Positions 1-11,297 of a stretch of DNA of 64,000 nucleotides are shown here, one piece after another. Below the pieces are notes generated by a model, which saw only the letters and a list, made by a program, of their open reading frames with translations, had not been told where the DNA came from and did no database searches. The position numbers were made by a program, and so were the translations under genes. Positions within the stretch are counted from its first letter, which is position 1; each line of letters opens with the position of its first letter. This DNA comes from Oscheius onirici (lineage: Eukaryota; Nematoda; Chromadorea; Rhabditida; Rhabditidae): contig OW051473.1 in NCBI GenBank assembly GCA_932521025.1, positions 5,766,001 through 5,830,000 on the forward strand, read 5' to 3'.

Positions 1-1014
<1,014 letters not shown>

Positions 1015-1070
1015 ATGTATATGTTTATTGTGTGCAGAATAAATAAGAGACCTACAAAGTAGGTTGGAAC

Positions 1071-1352
1071 CTATTTTCCCCATGGTCCGTATCCGCCATA
1101 TCCACCATAAGGATAACCTCCGTATCCGCCACCATAAGGATATCCTCCGTATCCTCCGTGCCAGTGGCGGCGCCAAGGACGATAACCATATCCTGAAAAA
1201 AGAAATTGGAACAAATAAAGATCTTTCGAACCTCCACCGTAGCCGCCGTATCCTCCATAGTAACCCGGATATCCATAACCGCCCCACTGAGCCTCAGCTA
1301 CAAAAACGAGAGCAAGAACTACAGCAAGAGCGAGGAGTAGTTTGGTAATCAT
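1071..1352 (-). CDS. Gly/Tyr-rich small secreted peptide (nlp/caenacin-like)
   Basis: The predicted product starts with a clear signal peptide (MITKLLLALAVVLALVFVAEA) and then consists almost entirely of Gly-Tyr repeats (GGYGYPGYYGGYGGYGG, GGYGGYPYGG), ending YGPWGK. This composition resembles the YGGYG/YGGWG neuropeptide-like and caenacin antimicrobial peptides of Caenorhabditis, and also cuticle Gly/Tyr-rich proteins. The unbroken frame contains a foreign-looking stretch (SKDLYLFQFLF) that I interpret as a 39-nt intron at 1193-1231, with donor G|gttcg and acceptor ttttttcag; removing it fuses two Gly/Tyr blocks into an 80-residue precursor. The intron is a multiple of three, so automatic callers would read through it. 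A TATA-like box lies 90 nt upstream of the ATG. Antimicrobial or structural function is inference. Confidence 0.75.
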   Translation of the reverse strand: MITKLLLALAVVLALVFVAEAQWGGYGYPGYYGGYGGYGGGSKDLYLFQFLFSGYGYRPWRRHWHGGYGGYPYGGGYGGYPYGGYGGYGPWGK

Positions 1353-2063
1353 AACTGAAAAAGAAGATATTGCGTTTTCCCGTATGGACGAAGAATAGGA
1401 AGCGGAAAGGAACTGCTGGCTAGGATGGCCTCGTCTCAGCTTTTATATGTCAGGCTGTGATCGGCGGTCAGCTTCCCCAATGACGAATGTTCGCTAAACG
1501 GGGACAAGATCGAGTCCGACGAGAGACTGAATCCTAGTTTTCTACAATAGAGCATACTCAACGTATAATCTGCATGTTAGTAACGAAACTTTCGGTTTAA
1601 CAGCGTTTTGTCCGCTCCAATGTTTTTTTTATTGAAACGCTATGTTTTGTGTTCAAATGCTACAGATTCTGTGTGGGTTTAATATAAGCGGACAACGTGT
1701 ATAGGAACTGTCCGCCAACCAAAAGGCCGATTTGCTGTGGCCCATTTTTTGCTTGGATTTGATAAATAGGCTTTCGCAAGCTTTGAGTAACAAAAGGGTA
1801 GACAATAACAATTCTTGTAAAACATCTTCACGTAGTTGTCTATGGCTGAAGATTGACTTTTTCAAAGAGACATTATTGTTTTTTTGTGTTGACAGTATCT
1901 TCTGTAATAGGCGCTAATTTGTTTTGTTTACACATGTGAGCTTCATCCGCCATTAGCCCTTATGCGGATCGTTAAGTTCTATAACTGCGTCTGGTTTGGA
2001 TCGTAATGGCCAAGCATCAATTGGACAAACATCGTGAGAGATCAAACTGAGCTTCATTCAGGA
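1353..2063. other. Intergenic region
   Basis: This stretch lies between the start of the Gly/Tyr peptide gene and the 3' end of the SLC22 gene. Apart from the TATA-like element near 1441 it shows only short unconnected open frames. I see no conserved protein, tRNA or repeat. Confidence 0.6.
1441..1448 (-). promoter_or_regulatory. TATA-box-like element of the Gly/Tyr peptide gene
   Basis: On the minus strand this reads ATATAAAA, about 90 nt before the ATG at 1352. It is the only TATA-like word in the immediate upstream region and suits a small, highly inducible secreted-peptide gene. Start site not determined. Confidence 0.45.
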
Positions 2064-4200
2064 TCACTGGAGATTCGAAGCTTCTTCCAATTTCTTCTGG
2101 TCTACCAAAGTGTCCACGAAAGGGGTCCTGTTCTTTCTCTTTCCTAGAATTTATTGTTTAAGCAAGACGCATGTAATATACCAAATATTCTCTCTTCCTT
2201 TTTTGGCATATGCTCAATGAGTGGCTTTCCTTTGGTCTCAGGTAGACAGCACTCGAAGGCCAAGGTATCAATCGAAACCAGAAGAATCATGACACAATAG
2301 GGCAGAGCGATCCACCAGTCTTGCTGAACGTTCGTTTCTTTTTGTCACTCTCAAAGAACTACCAAGTACAGAATGAAGGGAGAGACGACGACTCCAAAAC
2401 GATTCCACATTTGAAGCCACGAGTAGCCAATATTCCGAATGGGAGTGGGGAACAACTCACTGCCAACAATACCATCAGCAATGTATACCTAAAAATATTT
2501 CTGTTAATGCTTGTAAGCACACCTGTGATGTCATAGAACTAGCCAATAAGATAGCTACTCTGACCTCTTCTTTGAAAGTAATTTCGAGATCTGGAATATT
2601 TGAGTTTCTAGCTATTTACAGAACCCTACCAAAGTAATAAGCAAAAACAACAAAACCTAACGACAACAACATAAGAACGAGTCCAGAAGTATGAATGAAC
2701 TTTCTTCCAATACATTTGAATTTGAGATCAAGGAATCCAAAGCCAATGTTACAGGCGTATCTACAATGTCATCATTTCGGACCCAGTGTAACAGTTGCCT
2801 CATTAGACCGGTGTAAACTGAGTTCCAGTAGATTGACCCGCTCAACTTCTCCATGTTGAACAGAATTCCGTAGTTTATAATGGACGTTGAGAAGCTGAAA
2901 TGCCCGGAATTAATAAAAGTTTTGAACTTACTAGCTGAAAGCAAGAACCGTAGTGACTAAAGCGAGATGCCAGGTTGAGAACAAATGATAGTACGAGTAT
3001 TGCCTTTGTTTTGCGTTAACTTCCATTGCTCGCTGAATATAAAATTACTACTTAGACCAAAGATGTCTCACTTCATACTCTGCCAGCAGGACATCTTCAA
3101 ACTCGTCATCCATAAGATGCAGCTGTCCTGACGTTTTCAACTGGCTGCGAATGACCTCCCGGGCTTCGTGCACTTTTCCACGTGAAACCAACCATCTGGG
3201 AGATTCGTGGATGAAAAGTCTGAATAATTAGTCTGCTGTGAGAGGTGCTGATTGCAAGTGAAACCCGCAAAACAGGATTGAAGGCACGCAGATGAAGGCA
3301 TTTGCAACAGCGTAGTTGTTCCATTGAGGGAAGTACCACGCGATAAAAGCCATCAGAGGCATATTCGGAGACCTAAAATTATTTAATTTATTCGTGCATA
3401 CTCAACATGATACCAGGTGATAGCCATGCTGATCCACATTCGAAGATGTTTCGGGACATTTTCCAGTATGAAAATGTTGACAACACTGATAATTAACTTT
3501 AGACTTATTTGAATACTCAGCAAACCTGATACTACCACCAGTGAAGAATCCAACAAGGGTACGGGTAACAGTAAAATGGGTGAGGTCTTTAGCAAATCCA
3601 ACCATGAGCCAGCCACTCATCATACCGAACATTGCTAAGAGCATAGACTGAAGTGTTTTGTGTTCTGTGAGTACAAGTAAAACGTACATTTTTCCTTCCA
3701 AATGAATCAGAAAGCTGACCAAAAACTACAGATCCAACAAGAACTCCGAACATTTGAATGGAAATACTGCTCTTGATTGTTTTAGCTTGATTACAGTAGT
3801 AGCCCCACTGGAAATAAACAATCTCTGTCGCAATGAGTACAGTTACCTCAACATTAACGGATCTGAATTGATAACTTATATCGGGCTGGGTGCAGTTAAT
3901 CGCGTTAAGATAGTTGTTGCAGAGCTCTTTGTCATCCAACTCAGTGCCGAAGGATTTACCATCACAGCCAGTAATTTTTGGAGCGGCACCTAACAAGTTG
4001 CCACGAAGTTTTGAAGTCACTACCTGCATACATCATGTAGAATTGAGAATTAACATGTGTTAAGATCATCAGTTCGGCTGCTATGCATACATACACTACG
4101 TACCTTAAAATGTACATTAGCTGATAACACACAAAAGATGTTACCATCCCATATGGATGTAGTCGTCGAGTTTCTTCTCATGCTTACCCGCTTCTCCCAT
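2064..4200 (-). CDS. SLC22-type organic cation/anion transporter (MFS)
   Basis: The spliced product is a Major Facilitator Superfamily membrane carrier of the SLC22 organic ion transporter type. The start MGEAGKHEKKLDDYIHMGW has an in-frame stop just upstream. A large first extracellular loop follows TM1 (GCDGKSFGTELDDKELC). Next come the MFS signature FGQLSDSFGRK between TM2 and TM3, TM helices (SMLLAMFGMMSGWLMVGFAK, TRTLVGFFTGGSISVVN), the cytosolic FIHESPRWLVSRGKVHEA segment typical of SLC22, and late motifs GSELFPTPIRNIGYS and CCLPETKGKPL. About ten introns of 35-45 nt are needed; one (2761-2798) appears to use a GC donor. Transported substrate cannot be told from sequence. It probably acts at the plasma membrane. 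Confidence 0.88.
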
Positions 4201-4407
4201 CTCAGCTGATCAAAAACTCCAAGTCTGAAAAGAACAGTCGGAGATGGCGTCAAAATAAACGAAACAAAGTGATTTCCCTATCTGCAACGGGTCGAGACTG
4301 ACTGTGGTCGAAAGTGAGCGAAAATGACGGATGGGTTCTGCCATGAACTACTGACAGTAATCATTCTCTGGGCGAGGTGAAAAGGTTTTTAGCTTTTTGA
4401 AGATCAG

Positions 4408-5637
4408 GTTATTTGAAACAAAAGGCGTTATTCGTTTTGGTCTTTTTCCAGTGATCGGCCGCAAAACTATGAACCCCTTACGATAAATCAAACAAATTTT
4501 TAAAATGGTTTCTAGGAAATGATGGCTTTTACAACTGTACAACTCGGATAAAAATGTAGGCGATGGATTAGTGTGAAGGTCGTTAAGTTAGAAAGATGGA
4601 ACCTTAGGTGCGACAGACCTAGGCAGGTCTGGCTGATTCAATTAGCATCACGTGTAAGGAACTCAAGACTTAAAAACGATCATCGGTCAATTAATTCATT
4701 TCGGAAATGTGTTACAATTGCCCGGGTCTCATTTTTTAGGTAGTTCGGAGGTCATGTTGAGCAAACGGGTGGTATACTTTATCCCCCCCCCGTGGCCATT
4801 CAGCGCGGTGGGGGGATAAAGTATACCATAGGTTTTTCACTTCAAATCGCTCCGTAAAGACGGGCAAATGATAAATAAAGTGTAAGTAAACTATTACGTG
4901 TGGAAGGCCCTCCCCCCTCCCTCCTAAAATTTTTGGTTTTAATCCAAATGCCACAAAAATTTGGCTGAAAGGGGACAGTATAGGGCCCAACTTCCCCACA
5001 AAATTTCAGCCGATTTGCATTTTCAACGGCGGAGCTAGGTCGATTTTATCACTTTTTGGGGTCCGACCTCGCGACACTGTCGGACCAATAACTTTTTTTG
5101 AGGATAAATTGATTTGATTTGGGGGGGGGGCGTTCACTTCTTCCACACGTAATAGTTTACTTACACTTTATTTATCATTTGCCCGTCTTTACGGAGCGAT
5201 TTGAAGTGAAAAACCTATGGTATACTTTATCCCCCCACCGCGCTGAATGGCCACGGGGGGGGGATAAAGTATACCACCCGTTTGCTCAACATGACCTCCG
5301 AACTACCTAAAAAATGAGACCCGGGCAATTGTAACACATTTCCGAAATGAATTAATTGACCGATGATCGTTTTTAAGTCTTGAGTTCCTTACACGTGATG
5401 CTAATTGAATCAGCCAGACCTGCCTAGGTCTGTCGCACCTAAGGTTCCATCTTTCTAACTTAACGACCTTCACACTAATCCATCGCCTACATTTTTATCC
5501 GAGTTGTACAGTTGTAAAAGCCATCATTTCCTAGAAACCATTTTAAAAATTTGTTTGATTTATCGTAAGGGGTTCATAGTTTTGCGGCCGATCACTGGAA
5601 AAAGACCAAAACGAATAACGCCTTTTGTTTCAAATAA
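4408..5637. repeat. Near-perfect inverted repeat: two 498-nt arms, 234-nt spacer
   Basis: Left arm 4408-4905 and right arm 5140-5637 are reverse complements with no indel: every matched pair sums to 10045. Stretches I compared base by base are identical, and both arms encode the same accidental peptide. Within each arm a smaller palindrome surrounds TGGCCATTCAGCGCGG: GGTATACTTTATCCCC on one side and GGGGATAAAGTATACC on the other. The spacer 4906-5139 is unrelated to the arms and contains no gene. It could be a young foldback/MITE-type transposon, an inverted duplication, or an assembly artefact. A transcript across it would form long double-stranded RNA. Confidence 0.9.
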
Positions 5638-5716
5638 GTTGGGAGATTGTCTCGAGATTAACTGCACCAGCTGATACAGGCCAACTGGATTTCCAACATG
5701 AAGAAAAGGTTATCCA

Positions 5717-5783
5717 GCTTTGTGATGCTCTGCAAAGTTGTAGCTTTTGATCTCCTCTACAAGATTGGAGAACATCACAAAGC
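5717..5783 (+). ncRNA. Candidate miRNA-like hairpin
   Basis: A 67-nt segment folds into a hairpin with 27-nt arms and a 13-nt loop. The outer 11 bases (GCTTTGTGATG against CATCACAAAGC) pair perfectly, and 12 of the next 16 positions pair, giving 23 of 27. This is the size and shape of a nematode pre-miRNA. I recognise no known miRNA seed. The hairpin lies between two copies of a repeat family, so it may instead be part of a small transposable element. Strand is arbitrary since both strands fold. Confidence 0.3.
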
Positions 5784-5896
5784 CTGAAAATGAGTTCTAG
5801 TAGTCGAAAAACTGAAAATTACTCAAAAAAGTCAAACTGACTTTAAACAAGCTGGGTAAGCGCTCAAACCTTAGATAAACAGTGGAAAAGGATAAT

Positions 5897-6012
5897 AATA
5901 GTTTACTTACACTTTCATTTGCCCTTCTTTACGGAGCGTTTTAAAGAGAAAAACCTATGATATACATTACCCCCCCCCCCCTCCGCGCTGAATGGCCAGG
6001 GGGGGGGATAAC
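5897..6012. repeat. Diverged third copy of the inverted-repeat element
   Basis: This segment repeats, in the orientation of the right arm, AGTTTACTTACACTTT, CTTTACGGAGCG, AAAAACCTATG and CGCTGAATGGCCA followed by a G run, all found around 5153-5270, but with substitutions and deletions. It lacks the full palindromic end (GATAACGCAACC instead of GATAAAGTATACC). It shows that the arms belong to a repeat family and that the copies are not all the same age. Confidence 0.75.
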
Positions 6013-6978
6013 GCAACCTGCCCGAGAAAACTAGCTAATACAAAGCATGTCGAAAAATATGATAGTGTAAGTTGCTCTTTTTTGGCAACTCGAACAGTAT
6101 CATCTGCATCAGCGTACGTTAGATTAACTACAAGAGTTTGTTTGTATTGTTCCAACAGCTGCCACTATTTTAGTTTGGCGTTCAGATAAAACCTATGTGT
6201 TTACTGCTGCTCGTACAATACAACAAGGTTGATTCTCATACGTCGTGGATACAAAAACATAAATCAAAATTATTGAAAATCGCATTACTGAGATGACAAT
6301 CGGTTACCTTGAATTATCCGTTTGTCTTTAAAGTCATTCGTGTCTGTTGCGTGCTGGTTTGATGATCTTGGATGACAGGGCAGAGTATTAGGTGAAATAT
6401 TTATTTAAAAGTATGTAGGGGTTAACAAAACTTTGTAGTGATTTCGAAATGCAGCTGCGACAACAAGATGCTGCCTCATGATAGAAATTACTAGCTTTGC
6501 ATCTATGACACAACTGCAATAGAGAAAAATGAAAACCTCTATTTTTACCAAAGGAGTAATAAGCTGCTATATAATTATACAAACAACCCTTTGTTTTCTA
6601 CAGAGCTAGTAAGTATTACGAAAAAAAGAATTATGAGGGGAAAGAACAAGAATCACAAGCATTCTAGCTAGATATCACGAAGTAACGAGAAGAGGAAACT
6701 GGAGGAAGATAGTGATTGAGGAGGATGACGAACCAAAAGTCTAATTGTAAAACTATGAAGAGGTTATTGAAATTAATGAGAGCGCTGCTGGACGCTATCA
6801 CAGATTATGTTCTTGCGCCGGGTGAACGGGGAAGATACTCGCAGGAGGTAGTCTGCGATGGGATATCTCGCAGAATTGAACAGAAGAGATCGCAGAATGA
6901 AGCGAACGGAACAGGGACTAGATGTTCCAAAGCGTAAATTATGACCGTTGGAGAAGACTAAAAATTGGCTGAATGATG
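6013..6978. other. Intergenic/3' UTR region of FBXO11
   Basis: No coding region is recognised. A minus-strand AATAAA-type signal near 6398 could end the FBXO11 transcript, implying a 3' UTR of roughly 580 nt. A plus-strand open frame at 6716-6937 is short, lysine/arginine-rich and unsupported. Confidence 0.5.
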
Positions 6979-9900
6979 TCAGGGTGTTTGAGAAGTGGTA
7001 GCAGTTTCTTCCGGATTCGCCGAGTCATAGACGGTATCGTTGTCTCGAACTTCAGTCTGTAGCTTGCACGTATGATTATCCAATGTTCCGTTTCCACAGT
7101 CACAGAAGAAACTGAAATGTTGATAATTTTTAAAAACAAATGTAGAAGAAAACATACCGATCGTGTCGCACGAACTCGACCTGGTGTCCCTTGTGGCACA
7201 CTTTTATGCAATTCGTACAGATGGCGTTTCTATCGGTCGTGTTGCAACTGATACACCTAAAATGGGTTTGTTTGAGCTGTTACTTGAATTCATGTTACCG
7301 GAAGAAGTCGTGCATTGGGAAGGTTGTACTACTGCTGATCTTGAAGAGACAAGATCCCTTCTTTACTGCCTTTTCCACAGCATCGTGGTTGCTGAAGATC
7401 TTGTTATCTCTCAGAATTGGCATGACTTCAGTTGCCAAGCAGAGCCCTCCAAATCTGTTGTGGAAAAGTTGATTACATTCCAAGGTGGCTGTTGCTCTGT
7501 GCGTAATCTCAACGCCAGCAGCTCGACCTTCAAATATTCTGTTCCGCCGCAGTGTGGGATTAGATTCAGTCGAGATGAGAACTCCAGCCTGCGCATTTCG
7601 GTAAATGTCGTTATCCTCTAGGACTCCTGAATCAGTTTTTAATTCAAAAACTTTTTGTATAGTTTACCTCGTCCCTTGTTGAAGATGCAAACACCACCAT
7701 CGCGACCGTCGTAAATCTTGTTCCTTCTCAGCAAGGGATTACTTTCCGTCTTGATCCAAACACCGGCCATGGCATTGTCAAAAATTTCGTTATCCTCCAA
7801 AACTCCCAGTCCACCGTTATACACAAGAACTCCACCGTTCTGACCACCCCAGATTTTGTTCCTCGTAATCTTTGGATTTGAACCCGTTCTGAAGATTTTT
7901 TCATTATTCGAAAATGATAAATTTGGTTTACCTGATTTGTACTCCCGAATACAAGTGATTAAAAATATCGTTTTCTTCGAGTAAACCGTGACCATTATCG
8001 TAGAAGTAGACCCCCACCTAAATGAACTAATAAGAAAACAATAAAAAGATTTATACCTGCTTGCCAGAGTGTATCCTGTTCTTTCTGAGAATTGGAGAAG
8101 ATCCAGTAGTGACCCAGATTCCGGCCAAAGTATTTCCGTACACTTCGTTCTCCTCGATAAGTCCCTTTCCCTTCTCGTGGACGTATATTCCTCCGTGTTG
8201 GCCGTCATGAATCTTATTTAATCGGACAATTGGGTCACTGCTAGTTCTGATCTGGATACCAGCAAGCATGTTGCCGTAAATGTTATTGCTTTCAATCAGT
8301 CCACGGCCTAAAACCATCCATTCTTGCGGACGCAAACAACTATGCTATACCTTCTGCGAAAATGTAAACTCCTCCCTGCTGACCGCTAAAGATCTCATTC
8401 TTTCTGATTGTTGGATCGGAGTGTGAAGTGATCCAAATACCGGCAAAGGCATTCGAATAGATACGGTTTTCCGTAAATTGACCGCGTCCCTTTTCGTGAA
8501 CGTAGATTCCGCCGGTTTGCCCGTGATGAATTTCACAGCGAACGACTACAGGATTAGCGTGGTTCTTCACTTCGATTCCGGAGATGCGGTTACTGTGAAT
8601 GTTACACTTTTCGAAGTAGCCTTGTCCATATCTAGAATTGTTTTCTATTCAAATTCGTTCAAAACTTCATACTCGAAAGTGAAGACCCCGACATCTCGTC
8701 CACTGTGAATGTGACATCGCCTGAAGTACGGATTTGCATTGTTCTTGACCCAGACTCCAGCCAAATGATTTCGGGCAATCTCGCAATCTTCGAATCGGCC
8801 CTGAAATCGCGACCACTTGTTCTCGAATTGGCTTGTTTTACTCACAGTTGCCGAATCTGTGATGTAGACTCCAACATTATCACAATCGGTGATTGAACAG
8901 TGACGGACTGTAGGATTTGTGTGAAGCCTTCGAACGCAGACGGCAGCTCCTACATTACAGGTGGAAGTAATATGACACCGATCAATTGTGGGGCAAGATT
9001 CATCAGTGACCTAGACGATTAGCGATTAATGTAAATTGACTCTCAACGGCACCTGCAGAGCGTAGTTTGCCTGGTGACTGTGAGCAAAAGTGGGTCCGTG
9101 ATCCACAGGCTTGTCCGGATTGAACTTCACAGTCATGTAACCCAGATAAGCTCCTGAAGATGCATTATTTCCCTCATGGCAAGTTCACTACCTGAGCTGT
9201 TTTCTCCAAAGGTAATTGTTGTCGCTTTCGCTTGTTCAATGGAGACATTTTGGTTAATGTTATATCCGGAACCTACAAAAAAATAAATTATTGCTAGAAG
9301 CCTGAATTTTCATAAATTATAGACTAAGGCAATTATTCTTCGGACTCGCGGCAATATACGGTCCCTTGTCTAGGCCAGCAAGCGACCAGACTGTCTCTAT
9401 GTGTGGTAGATAGCAGCTCGCTTCGAGAGATACCCAGACGAGATATAAGATATGCATTCGCCCATGCGCATCACACACATACTCCCGGTCTGATGTTCTG
9501 ACTGCCGATTGTCTGCGAGTGACGCTTGCTTTTCAGTCCGCTTTGTGCGAGGCGCCTCGTACGTTACGACGACGCTCTGATCGTGAAAAAATTACTCACT
9601 CGCTCCGATGATCTGGACATTGGACTCGATGGTGATTGGGTCCGGATTGTATTGTCCGGTGTGAAGGAACACCAGTTTTTCTCCGTCAGGACGAGCATCG
9701 AGATGGCTAGAAAAAGACAAATAGTATAGTTGGAGGTAGTGAACGTACGAAAGAGCATCAGCCAGTTCATCGAAATGGAGCATTGACCGTCCTTTGTGTC
9801 CATTGTAAATATCTTCGGCCCCACGACGGACGTGGACTCCATGACGCTTAAATAGTGGTATATATTAAAACCTCAATAAATCTATTACCAATTGTCTGAA

Positions 9901-11297
9901 GCTTTCTTTCCACGGATTCGGATCTTTCCATCGCATTAGTTCTCTCTGTTCAAAACGGCTCTGCTGTGGATGGTAAATTGGCACAGTATATTCGAATGCT
10001 TCGTTGTACAGTCGTTTCCTAATTGAAAATTTAAAAAATAAGAATTTGTAAGCGTACCATAGCTGGAGATCATTGCAACTGATGTAAAACCGACGATTCA
10101 CTTTTGCTGCCACAACAAGATCTTCTTCGTATAAAAAGGAGAAGATCTAAAATTAACTGAAACGTGAGAAAAGCCAAGAAACACCGACCTTCATTAATAA
10201 TTCTTGTGGTAACTGCTCGATGTAGCATTCATCATCGTTAGGTTCTCTGGCGTTTGCAAGAAGAAGAGAAGCGCTGAAATGAATTCTGAGGAAATTGTTG
10301 AGAGAGAAATTATATTGTAACTGTATTTACCTGTCTTTTGCTTCTCCTGGTGATTCGGGCTTGAATCTTTTGCATGCCGATGGTTCCAATGTCTGAAAAT
10401 TTTATATTGAGGTTGAGGTTGATACAACACTTCGATGTGCTAAAAAATTGGTTTGTTGCTTACAGGTAAAGAAGGGAAATCCGATCCAACTTTGGGGTCG
10501 TGCTCATTAGGTGACCAAGCCATTTGGAAGAATACAGTGGCATGTGGTCATGGCAAGGTCAAGCGATGCACTTCGCTTTTTGGCGAGTTGGAGCACGCGT
10601 ACTTATTCTTACTTTTCTTTGACGTTCAAAAAGAGACAATTTCACTTTTGAATGTTCAATGTTCGTAAAAAAGACGAAATTTTAACCAACAAAATTCAAG
10701 CAAGAATTTGTCACAGCATCTAGTTTCTTATTGAAAAAAATAACTTTTACAAAATCTGTCCTTGATTACGACCGTAAGTTTGCGGCGGTCGCTCATAATT
10801 CAAAGTGCGCTACGTAGCCCAAATACTATGCCTCGGGATGAACACACTTTCTAATCTGACCCTTCTACGAAACTAGCGCCCGACCCAGTCGGAGAAGACC
10901 TACAATTGTCAGACCCTTATTCCAATAATTTCATAGAAAAATGGGAAACACAAACCTCGTCCGCAGTAGCAGCTAAAGCGCTTGTACAACAGCTATCTTC
11001 GTCCTTTATTTGTATTGACCGTCTTCTTCGTAACGTATACCGCGGGCTGAAAACGAACATGATCAAGCGCGTCGTAAGAAAAAAAAGCGTGAAAATATAA
11101 ACTGGAAAAAGCTCGTACCTTCTGGCCCGCGTGGTTAGTATACTTTCTGGAGTGGCTGCTGCAGACGACAGGGCTGAGGAGGGAGAAGCCTCGGTCGGTG
11201 TACAAGAGTGAGATTCTATATAACTGTCCATCTCTTCCATATCGGCTTCAGGATATTCCGGCGTCCTTGTGGCATACTGTCGCGCCGATCGCCGCAT
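6979..11297 (-). CDS. FBXO11: FBXO11 / DRE-1 F-box protein, SCF substrate receptor
   Basis: This is the substrate-recognition subunit of an SCF (SKP1-CUL1-F-box) ubiquitin ligase; in C. elegans the orthologue DRE-1 controls developmental timing. Domains in order: a basic, serine-rich N-terminus (11297-10956); an F-box ([21 protein letters not shown], near 10100-10230); a [11 protein letters not shown] linker; a long array of right-handed beta-helix (PbH1) repeats such as [38 protein letters not shown] and [18 protein letters not shown]; and a C-terminal UBR-type zinc finger ([16 protein letters not shown] ... [15 protein letters not shown]). It ends [17 protein letters not shown]. Most introns are 40-50 nt, but one of 563 nt (10393-10955) follows the N-terminal exons. 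The ATG at 11297 is the first in an exon with an acceptor-like sequence just upstream, so an earlier start exon is possible. Confidence 0.95.

Noticed and set aside
4736-5310. Identical open frames on opposite strands (4736-4999 minus, 5119-5310 plus)
   Set aside because: They are the same accidental frame in the two arms of the inverted repeat, with no family similarity or splice context.
7163-7621. 152-codon plus-strand frame
   Set aside because: It is antisense to the UBR-box and beta-helix exons of FBXO11, whose homology is strong; the frame does not begin with ATG in a good context and resembles nothing.
10906-11100. Plus-strand frame 10906-11100
   Set aside because: It is the reverse strand of the first FBXO11 exons and intron.
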